The notes under the pieces: model-generated | The model's input: the letters and a program-made list of their open reading frames with translations, nothing else | What the model was told of the DNA's origin: nothing | Databases searched by the model: none | In this document: piece after piece, positions 33,665 through 40,479 of the stretch | Layout: every line of letters starts with the position of its first letter | How positions within the stretch are numbered: position 1 is the first letter of the stretch | NCBI GenBank assembly: GCA_025356095.1 | Contig: JANXUR010000097.1 | Location: 1-64,000 of the forward strand | Source of the DNA: Acidobacteriaceae bacterium | Lineage (GTDB): Bacteria > Acidobacteriota > Terriglobia > Terriglobales > Acidobacteriaceae | Length of the DNA stretch: 64,000 nt | Reading direction: 5' to 3' | Program-made: the position numbers and the translations under genes

Positions 33665-36562
33665 CTACTGCAGCACTAGCACCGTAGCTACGGCGCTGTT
33701 TCCGCTGGCGAGCGCGGCAAAAACCTGCACCTGTACCGCTCCCCACCCGGATGTGAGCGCTGGAGTCATGGTTACCAGCCCATTCACGTCAGAGGTCAGC
33801 GTCTGGGTGGTCGCCGACACAATCACCGGCTGAGTCTGTCCCGGTTCCAGTGGCCGCGTCACAATCGTTTGCACTGTGACGCTTGCCCCCTGTACCGGGT
33901 CAACCGGGCTCTGTGAGTCGGTCACCAAAAAGCTGACGGCGGGCGCGGGCAACCCCACCAGTACCGCTGTGCCATCACCGGATGCGGTCAGCAGTCGCAG
34001 CGTATTGGCCTTAGAAGCCTGCAAGTCAAAGGTCTGGCAGGGCGATTTGCCATCCACGCATGCCACTACCTGCACCTCGGCGGCCAGCGCCGTCAGCGTA
34101 AGGTTGCTGGTGGAGTAGCCGTTAACATCGGTATTCACGTTGGCTGCGCTCAAGGTTCCTGCGCCCAGCGACAGCGAAAAACTGACCTTACGCCCGCTCA
34201 CCGCCTTGCCGCTGGAAAGCACCCGCGCCGTCAGCGGCACCGTGATCGTCGTCCCGGCGGCAACCCAGCGCAACTGGTTGGTGAGTGAAATATCCAGGGA
34301 CGACGAAATCGCCGAGAGCGTGCCTTGCACAAAACTGGGCGTGGAATAGACCTGCGGGGCCAGCGAAGCATTCAGCGTGTAGGTGCCTATGCCTGTGGGC
34401 GTCATAACCGAACTGACTTCGCCATTGGGGTCGCTGGGCACCGAACAGGTGGTGGCGCCTTTACAGGCGGCAAACTGCACACTGGCCGAAGAGGTAGCGG
34501 GCGACGCGCTCAACTGCACTGTGGCACCCGGCACTGGAGTCACGCCATCGGCCTGTACCACGCGTACCCGGAAGGGATTCTGCGACACCCCGCCCACTGG
34601 CGTGGCCGGGTTGCCGCCTTGCAGCAGGAGGACCACATCGTCCGGTGCGGCTCCTACAGTGAGGCCACCCGAAATCACCGAAACCGCCCCGGTGAGCGGA
34701 TCGGTGAGAGAGACATCTGAGATGCCATCTGGCAGGGCTGGCGCTATGGCCGCGATTTGATTGGCATGGACGGTGAGCATTCCGGCATTCGCCGCGCCCA
34801 TTGCAACTGTGGTCCCCTCGCGGAAGCCGAGGCCACGAATGGTCAGCAAACTGCCTCCCAGCGCCGATACGCGCTGGGGCTGCACGGTGTCGCCATAAAA
34901 AATGCGAGCCCGGTAACGATAGTCAGGCCTGCCATCGCCACGCAGGTCCGCCACGCCCAGGATAAAGCCCGAATCACCAAGAATCAGCGCGTCGAGCCGG
35001 GTGACGCCCAACTCGGCTGAGTTAAACGGCTGCCCCTCAAACGCCGGGGGCGGCGACCCTGCAACTGACCCGGCATCCCAAATACCAATCAGCGGCATGG
35101 TCTTGTCTAGAGTTGGGTTACCATTCGCGTCGAGCGCCGTTACCAGCACGCTGAGCGAGTTGTTGGCATGGCCGCTGAAGCTGTAAAAATCGGTGTCGCC
35201 ATAGCCGCTCAGCAACGCAGTCCAATCGCCGCTGCCGGGCACGACGGCGGGCGAATCGAACGAGCTCGGTTCCCGCAGGTCCGTGGCATTGGGCGCGCTG
35301 CCCTGCATCAAGATGTCTTGACTCGTGGTTTTGCCGCTGGTGATGGTGACGTTAATCGGAACAAACGTGCCCGCTGGTGCCACTTGGCCAAATTCGTAGG
35401 GGCCAAGGCCGAAGGTACCGGTGAAGAGGGGGTTTATGGCTTCCACACTCAGTTGATAGGTTGCCGTGGTGCCGCCAGTCGGGAACTCCAGCCCGCTCAG
35501 GTCGAAATAGCCTTCGAGCGAGGTGTCATTGGAGCCGAACTGGTCGTAGCGATTGCCGCTGGGGTCGGTGTCGCCGCTAATTGGATTGCCCACGTTGCCC
35601 GCGAAGCGAAATCCAGAGATGCTGGAGGCGGCATATTGGCTCGAAGGCAGCCCGCTGGTCGAGTCAATCCATCGTGCAATCACGTTGACGCCCTGCATGG
35701 GCTGTGCTTTGTTACCGTTCGCGTCTAAAAAATAGACCGAGCCCTGCAGCGACCCGGTAGCGCTGCCCGTCTTGGGATAGAGCCGCGCCAGCGCCGCACG
35801 GTCATCCATATTCGGCACGCCGCTATTGCGGAGGCAGGTCGTCACCACGGTACAGGTGGGGTCCAGCGGATGCATCAGCGGGAAGCCGGAATAGTCCTCC
35901 GCCTTGGGTGGCGGAACGCCCGTGAGCACGTTGCCATTGAGTTGGGACCAGTCGAGTCCTAACGCACGGCCCAGCGTGCGCACCAGGTGATACTTCAAAT
36001 CTGCCAAGCTGGCCGAAGTCGCGGCACAGCGGCCATTAATTACCACCAGCGCGTGCGCATAGTGGCCGTCGGTGGTGTAAGCGTCCGGTGCGCCGTAGGT
36101 CGAGTTCGTAAGGCAGAAGCTGGGGTCACTGGCACCAATGCCCAGCAGTGCCTCGGTCACGGCTCCATCCTGGTCGTACACCACGGCGATTGGCTTGTTG
36201 GTTGCGGTGGGCAGAATGTCGGCTGGCAGAGTCAGCCCGTTGACGGTGGTGACGTTAGTGCCATTCACGTCCTCGGCCAGCGAGCCGCCATAGGTCGCGC
36301 CCAGCGAGGCGGTGGTCACCCCGGTCCACTGACCGAGCGCGGAGGCTACAAAGGAGTTGGCGGCGGTCTGGTTCAGCACCGGGCTAAGGTCGCCTTGGTC
36401 GGTGTAGTAGGTGACGTTGCTGGCCGCCCACGTGAGCGGTGTGCCGGTGCTGGAGCGATTGAAGTAGCTGACCCCCGCCACTGTCAGCGGGCCGCCGCCA
36501 AAAGCCGGGGAGGCGACCACCAGCAGGGCGAACGCAACAACGGGTATGCCGATCCCCTTCAT
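33665..36562 (-). CDS. Large exported protein: degenerate matrixin-like domain, IPT/TIG and Ig-like repeats
   Basis: This encodes 965 residues with a signal peptide (MKGIGIPVVAFALLVVASPAFG). The first 290 residues have the layout of acidobacterial matrixin-like metalloproteases, but the expected HExxHxxGxxHS reads RTLGRALGLDWS, so all three zinc His and the catalytic Glu are gone. A carboxypeptidase-regulatory-like beta domain follows (about 275-410), then an IPT/TIG domain (about 560-650, GGSLLTIRGLGFREGTTVAMG) and three or so Ig-like beta domains (655-965). It is probably a surface binding or adhesion protein. Its ATG overlaps the stop of the upstream 222-residue gene by 4 bp. Confidence 0.8.
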   Translation of the reverse strand: MKGIGIPVVAFALLVVASPAFGGGPLTVAGVSYFNRSSTGTPLTWAASNVTYYTDQGDLSPVLNQTAANSFVASALGQWTGVTTASLGATYGGSLAEDVNGTNVTTVNGLTLPADILPTATNKPIAVVYDQDGAVTEALLGIGASDPSFCLTNSTYGAPDAYTTDGHYAHALVVINGRCAATSASLADLKYHLVRTLGRALGLDWSQLNGNVLTGVPPPKAEDYSGFPLMHPLDPTCTVVTTCLRNSGVPNMDDRAALARLYPKTGSATGSLQGSVYFLDANGNKAQPMQGVNVIARWIDSTSGLPSSQYAASSISGFRFAGNVGNPISGDTDPSGNRYDQFGSNDTSLEGYFDLSGLEFPTGGTTATYQLSVEAINPLFTGTFGLGPYEFGQVAPAGTFVPINVTITSGKTTSQDILMQGSAPNATDLREPSSFDSPAVVPGSGDWTALLSGYGDTDFYSFSGHANNSLSVLVTALDANGNPTLDKTMPLIGIWDAGSVAGSPPPAFEGQPFNSAELGVTRLDALILGDSGFILGVADLRGDGRPDYRYRARIFYGDTVQPQRVSALGGSLLTIRGLGFREGTTVAMGAANAGMLTVHANQIAAIAPALPDGISDVSLTDPLTGAVSVISGGLTVGAAPDDVVLLLQGGNPATPVGGVSQNPFRVRVVQADGVTPVPGATVQLSASPATSSASVQFAACKGATTCSVPSDPNGEVSSVMTPTGIGTYTLNASLAPQVYSTPSFVQGTLSAISSSLDISLTNQLRWVAAGTTITVPLTARVLSSGKAVSGRKVSFSLSLGAGTLSAANVNTDVNGYSTSNLTLTALAAEVQVVACVDGKSPCQTFDLQASKANTLRLLTASGDGTAVLVGLPAPAVSFLVTDSQSPVDPVQGASVTVQTIVTRPLEPGQTQPVIVSATTQTLTSDVNGLVTMTPALTSGWGAVQVQVFAALASGNSAVATVLVLQ

Positions 36563-37227
36563 GGCTGCCGCTCCACGTGGCGTAGTTCCTTGCGAATCTG
36601 GCGACTGAAGGCTGCGGCGTCAATCCGTTGGGTTCGGCCGATACGAGACGGCAGATCCGATGGCGGATCCAGAGGGTCGGTGGCAGGCTGGCTGGCGAGC
36701 CATCCGGCAGGAAGCTGGGTGAAACCACGCGAATCCACTCGCAGGCTGCCGGAGTTGGCGATTTCGCTGGTAATGCCCGCTGAATTCGGGCGATACAACA
36801 TGGCAAACACCTGCTCGCCGATTCGATAGTGCGGATGCGTCAGCCATGGGCCTGCCCATTCGCGGATGGTCAGCATCTGAGCACTGCGCACACCGCGAAT
36901 CCCGTAGCTTACGCGGAAGGTGATCTCAACCTGTGCTGGAGTGCCTGCTGAGGTGCCGATGGGAGTGCCGGCGGGGGGTAGCGTCGCCGGATGCACACTC
37001 ACCACCGTGCCGCGGAAGATGAGGCCAGCTTGCTGCACCCACCGCCGTACCACCGGGTTTAGCCGAATAGGCTTGCTTACGATTAACTCGCCAGCGAAGG
37101 CGCGAGGTGTCGGCAGCAAGATGCAGAGCATCGCTGCGACGGCCAGCATTTTTGTGGGAAGCGCTCTTGCGGCCAGCGCTCTGCCGCAGGCACACGACCG
37201 CCAATGATTCGCCGATGTAAAAAGCAT
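36559..37227 (-). CDS. Exported protein coupled to the degenerate matrixin-like protein
   Basis: This encodes 222 residues. A hydrophobic stretch (MLAVAAMLCILLPTPRAFAG) about 26 residues in looks like a signal peptide core, so the start may be the internal ATG at 37149. The mature part has beta-rich segments (GLIFRGTVVSVHPA, VEITFRVSYGIRGVRSAQMLTIREWAGPW, YRIGEQVFAMLYRP) similar in style to small acidobacterial exported proteins of unknown role that precede matrixin-like genes. The 4-bp ATGA overlap with the downstream gene shows translational coupling. Confidence 0.68.
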   Translation of the reverse strand: MLFTSANHWRSCACGRALAARALPTKMLAVAAMLCILLPTPRAFAGELIVSKPIRLNPVVRRWVQQAGLIFRGTVVSVHPATLPPAGTPIGTSAGTPAQVEITFRVSYGIRGVRSAQMLTIREWAGPWLTHPHYRIGEQVFAMLYRPNSAGITSEIANSGSLRVDSRGFTQLPAGWLASQPATDPLDPPSDLPSRIGRTQRIDAAAFSRQIRKELRHVERQP

Positions 37228-37425
37228 GGCGCGAACCTCAACTGCAAGGCGAAACCGGACGGGCCCCCTGCCGCGCTTCGTCTCTTCGTCGCGGGTCGGG
37301 GGTACCTTCTACGGATTCGTCGAAGCTCAGTATGGCAAACCCCAAGCGAGCTGCCCGTGACCGCAGTCACGCTGAGGTCGTGACAGTTCCGGCTAACTGC
37401 TTCACAAAGAAAGGGAAGGGTCACA

Positions 37426-37442
37426 ATTCCCAGTGTGGGAAT
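37426..37442 (-). terminator. Short hairpin downstream of the YihY gene
   Basis: A 7-bp perfect inverted repeat (ATTCCCA/TGGGAAT, 3-nt loop) lies 9 bp beyond the YihY stop. No T-run follows on the minus strand, so terminator function is doubtful. Confidence 0.3.
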
Positions 37443-37451
37443 CAGTACGAT

Positions 37452-38384
37452 TTATTCACCGGCTGCCGTCACGGTGGCTGATTCCGCAACATCTTCTACT
37501 GCCGATAGCTGCGCCCCGCCCAAAAGCAGCAGTCCAGAAAGAAATGCCCAGAACAGAATCGTCACCGACAGCGAGAACGGGCCGTACACTTCCTGAAAGT
37601 TGAGCCAAGGCAGTGCCAGAATGTAGGCATACTTCATCACTTCCCATAGCAAACCGGTAATAATGGCCGCAGGCATCACTTGCCGGGCGGCAACTTTACC
37701 ATTGGGCAGCAGCCAGTAGATCAAGAAGAAGATCGCAATGGAGGCGGCGATGGCCGATATCTTCATTACAATCCAGGTGATTGCACTGACCACAATGCCG
37801 CCGTCATTGCCGCCAAGAATCCACTGAAACAGCGTCAGGTTGCCCGCTGTAAGGGCAATGGAAAGCAGTGCCAGCATCCCGCCGCCCGCGGCCAGTCCGG
37901 TGGAGACTAGCTGATTCATCAGATACGAGCGGTTGCGCGGAAATCCCCACACCCGGTTCAGCGCCACTTCCAGCGGCAGAAAAATTCCTGAAGAGGTAAA
38001 CAGCAGAATCCCGATGGATAGCAGTTGCGTGCCCCGGCGTGCGCTCACCATGGCGGTGAGGTGGCGAATTACGAACTCCTGCCCGGCAGGCAGGTAGTCG
38101 CGCAGCAGATCGCCCACCACCTGTTCCATCGCCGGGGAATGAAAAACCCGGCGGCACAGCAGCAGTATCACTACCACAAAGGGAAAGAACGACAGCAGCG
38201 CGTTGGCCGCCACTGAAAAGGCGTAGGTGTGAACCTCAGTTTCTTTCAGGTAGTGCAAGGTCTTAAGAAAGGAGCCATCGGGAAACTCGGCCAAAAAACG
38301 GCGCAGCAGGCGCAGGGCGACCGCCCACGAGCTTTCCGCTGGCAGCGAAGGCAGCAGAACTGGCTGGGATTTGGGGTATTTCAC
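37452..38384 (-). CDS. YihY/UPF0761 (BrkB-like) family inner membrane protein
   Basis: This encodes 310 residues from a GTG start with six hydrophobic segments. AYAFSVAANALLSFFPFVVVILLLCRR near residue 60, IGILLFTSSGIFLPLEVALNRVWG and LYGPFSLSVTILFWAFLSGLLLLGGAQLSAV match conserved blocks of the YihY/BrkB family. The family was once called RNase BN in error; its true role is unknown, although links to the outer membrane and lipids have been proposed. It is transcribed alone. Confidence 0.9.
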   Translation of the reverse strand: MKYPKSQPVLLPSLPAESSWAVALRLLRRFLAEFPDGSFLKTLHYLKETEVHTYAFSVAANALLSFFPFVVVILLLCRRVFHSPAMEQVVGDLLRDYLPAGQEFVIRHLTAMVSARRGTQLLSIGILLFTSSGIFLPLEVALNRVWGFPRNRSYLMNQLVSTGLAAGGGMLALLSIALTAGNLTLFQWILGGNDGGIVVSAITWIVMKISAIAASIAIFFLIYWLLPNGKVAARQVMPAAIITGLLWEVMKYAYILALPWLNFQEVYGPFSLSVTILFWAFLSGLLLLGGAQLSAVEDVAESATVTAAGE

Positions 38385-38550
38385 GCAGATTTATCGTAGC
38401 AGGCAGAGCCGGTTTGTAGCACAAAGTTGGTAGGCCGTTTGGCAATCGCGGGCCTTGGCGCCGCAGCAATCTGAACCGTAGCCCTTAGGGGTTCAATCCG
38501 CATTGAGACGGACGGGCTAGGCCGGGGAGCAGGTAGGGAGATGAATTTCC

Positions 38551-38579
38551 TTGCAAAAAGTCTCCGGTGTTCTTACAAT
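38551..38579 (+). promoter_or_regulatory. Predicted sigma-70 promoter of the cold-shock gene
   Basis: TTGCAA (38551-38556) and TACAAT (38574-38579) are exactly 17 bp apart, placing the transcript start near 38586. Confidence 0.65.
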
Positions 38580-38583
38580 TCTC

Positions 38584-38607
38584 CCGTTCGGCAGCCAAAC
38601 CGAACGG
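38584..38607 (+). promoter_or_regulatory. 5'-terminal hairpin of the cold-shock mRNA leader
   Basis: CCGTTCGG (38584-38591) pairs perfectly with CCGAACGG (38600-38607), 8-nt loop, at the very start of the predicted transcript. Long structured leaders act as RNA thermosensors in cspA-type mRNAs, so a similar role is plausible. Confidence 0.45.
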
Positions 38608-38843
38608 TTGTTTGGGTTGATGTCAAGTCTGAAGCAGTCCAATTCGGCGGGGAATCCGCGGTCCTGAGCGGCGCACGATACGTGTGTGTCGGGCAGGGCT
38701 GTTGTTTTTTGGGGAGACAACGCGCACTCAACGGCTGGCGGAAGAACGCAGCAACCTTCAGCTCTTGGCTCTTCGCGAATAGGGGTGGGGAGTCCAGGAA
38801 ATGCACGCGAACTAGAGCTTGAGGCGAAAGGAGTAACAACGAA

Positions 38844-39053
38844 GTGAGAGAAAAAGGGACAGTCAAGTGGTTTAACGGGGCAAAAGGTTACGGGTTCATC
38901 CAGCGCAGCACGGGAGAGGACGTTTTTGTCCACTTTTCCGCAATTCAGGAGTCAGGCTACAGGACGCTGAACGAAGGCGAGACCGTGGAGTATGACCTGA
39001 CCGAAGGCCCTAAGGGATTCCAGGCAGCCAACGTTGCCCGCGCCACCAACTGA
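38844..39053 (+). CDS. Cold-shock domain protein (CspA family)
   Basis: This encodes 69 residues from a GTG start preceded by AAAGGAG. It is a single cold-shock domain with RNP1 (KGYGFIQ) and RNP2 (VFVHFSAI) intact; it acts as a nucleic acid chaperone. The start [16 protein letters not shown] is canonical. It sits between a strong promoter with a long leader and an intrinsic terminator at 39077-39103, so it is a monocistronic unit. Confidence 0.96.
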   Translation: MREKGTVKWFNGAKGYGFIQRSTGEDVFVHFSAIQESGYRTLNEGETVEYDLTEGPKGFQAANVARATN

Positions 39054-39076
39054 GCGTCAGACTCAGACCGCGATCG

Positions 39077-39103
39077 AACCCTCCCCTGCCGGGGAGGGTT
39101 TTT
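39077..39103 (+). terminator. Intrinsic terminator of the cold-shock gene
   Basis: AACCCTCCCC (39077-39086) pairs perfectly with GGGGAGGGTT (39091-39100) over a TGCC loop and is followed by TTT. Confidence 0.88.
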
Positions 39104-39156
39104 CACTTTCTGCCATACTGCTGAGGAAGCGAATCTTCCGGTTACGGAGAGAGTCT

Positions 39157-40332
39157 TTGTCAGAAGAGCTGCCCCTGATGCAATGGCTGGAGCAGGCTGC
39201 CCGCGAGGTCGGCCTCGACCGTATGGGCATCGCGCCGGTCGCGGAATACGCCGAGCTGCGGGCCTTTCCGGAATGGATCGCTGCGGGCCACGCGGGAGAC
39301 ATGGACTACCTCTCGGCGCGCACGGACGCTGGCGAACTGAAGCGGGAGAGCCTGAAGCATATTGCACCGTGGGCTCGTAGCGTGATCGTCTGCGCGGTCA
39401 ACTACAACACCGCGCAGCCGTATTCTACGCAGGTTACAGACGCTAGCAAGGGTTGGATCTCGCGTTACGCTTGGGCGGCGCGCGACTACCACGACGAAGT
39501 GCTGGAGCGGGTACGGCGCTTGGAGGCGATGCTGCTGGAAGCGGCTGCAAGCGGCACCTTGCCGGGTTTTGCCGCAAACGTAGTGAGCGGCTTGGCTGGC
39601 GGTGCGGAGGATTCTCCGCCCATGCGCACCCGCTGCTACGTAGATACCGGCCCTCTAGTGGAGCGCGTGGTTGCCAAGCATGCGGGCATCGGCTGGATTG
39701 GCAAGAACACCTGCATCATAGATCAAAAACTGGGCTCGTGGCTGTTCTTGGGCGTGATGCTGACCTCGCTGGAGCTGACGCCGAGCTTGCCCGCAGCGGA
39801 TCGCTGTGGTTCCTGCACCCGCTGTATTGATGCCTGCCCGACCGAGGCTCTGCTGGAGCCTTACAAGCTGGACGCGCGGCGCTGCATCTCGTATTTGACG
39901 ATTGAAAAGCGCGGCGATTGGGTGGGGGAGCTCGGCGGATCGGAGAACGAAGCGCTACTTGCAGGCATGGGGCGGCACGTTTTTGGCTGCGACATCTGCC
40001 AAGACGTTTGCCCATGGAACCGCAAAGCTCCGGCTACGGGCCACCCGGCATTCCAGCCGCGCGAGGGATTGGTGAATCCGTCGCTTGAGTGGCTGGCGGA
40101 GATAAGCGAAGATGAGTTTCGCAAGGTCTTCCGGGGCTCACCCATCAAGCGCACCAAGCGCAGCGGCCTGCGGCGGAATGCCCTGATTGCCATGGGGAAC
40201 AGCGGGGAGACGCGATTTACGCCGCTGCTTACGCGGCTAAGTGACGATGAGGACCCGAGCGTGGCATCGGCGGCGCGGCGGGCCGTCAGTCGGTTGAAGA
40301 TGCCAACGGCTGAGGTTGGTGAAATGGAGTAG
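39157..40332 (+). CDS. queG: Epoxyqueuosine reductase QueG
   Basis: QueG reduces epoxyqueuosine to queuosine in tRNA, the last step of queuosine modification, using cobalamin and iron-sulfur clusters. I chose TTG 39157 because ACGGAGA sits 6 nt upstream and the resulting 391 residues match family length; ATG 39178 is an alternative. Features: GLDRMGIAPV, RYAWAARDYHDEVL, GIGWIGKNTCII, two 4Fe-4S motifs (CGSCTRCIDACP near residue 216 and CDICQDVCPWN near 277), and a C-terminal HEAT-like repeat. No other queuosine genes lie nearby. Confidence 0.94.
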   Translation: MSEELPLMQWLEQAAREVGLDRMGIAPVAEYAELRAFPEWIAAGHAGDMDYLSARTDAGELKRESLKHIAPWARSVIVCAVNYNTAQPYSTQVTDASKGWISRYAWAARDYHDEVLERVRRLEAMLLEAAASGTLPGFAANVVSGLAGGAEDSPPMRTRCYVDTGPLVERVVAKHAGIGWIGKNTCIIDQKLGSWLFLGVMLTSLELTPSLPAADRCGSCTRCIDACPTEALLEPYKLDARRCISYLTIEKRGDWVGELGGSENEALLAGMGRHVFGCDICQDVCPWNRKAPATGHPAFQPREGLVNPSLEWLAEISEDEFRKVFRGSPIKRTKRSGLRRNALIAMGNSGETRFTPLLTRLSDDEDPSVASAARRAVSRLKMPTAEVGEME

Positions 40333-40435
40333 GCTGCCGCGTGCAGAATCACCCCGCCCAAGCGGCGCTGGTTCGGGGCGCCCGGCGGACTCCCGCCTTT
40401 GCTCAACATGGGTGCCGCGCTCGCACGAGCGAATC

Positions 40436-40479
40436 CGTGCCCAGCCTTATCTCGGTGCGTGCCCAAACTTATCCGGTAT
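40436..40479 (-). repeat. Two imperfect 22-bp units spanning the ppc stop codon
   Basis: Two copies begin cgtgccca at 40436 and 40458; both contain the cttat that reads ATAAG on the minus strand. The ppc TAA stop (40469-40471) lies in one copy and its counterpart is repeated 22 bp downstream. Confidence 0.65.

Larger units (their letters stand above)
38385..38843 (+). other. 459-bp intergenic region holding the cold-shock gene promoter and long leader
   Basis: This separates divergent yihY and the cold-shock gene. It contains a well-matched promoter at 38551-38579 and about 258 nt of untranslated leader. A 93-codon frame (38541-38822) starts upstream of the predicted transcription start and has no credible composition, so the stretch is read as leader. 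Confidence 0.6.

Noticed and set aside
33665-36562. Active matrixin metalloprotease
   Set aside because: The HExxHxxGxxH residues are not present in the aligned segment.
38541-38822. 93-codon frame upstream of the cold-shock gene
   Set aside because: It starts before the predicted -10 box, lacks a ribosome site and has no protein-like pattern. It is better explained as leader.
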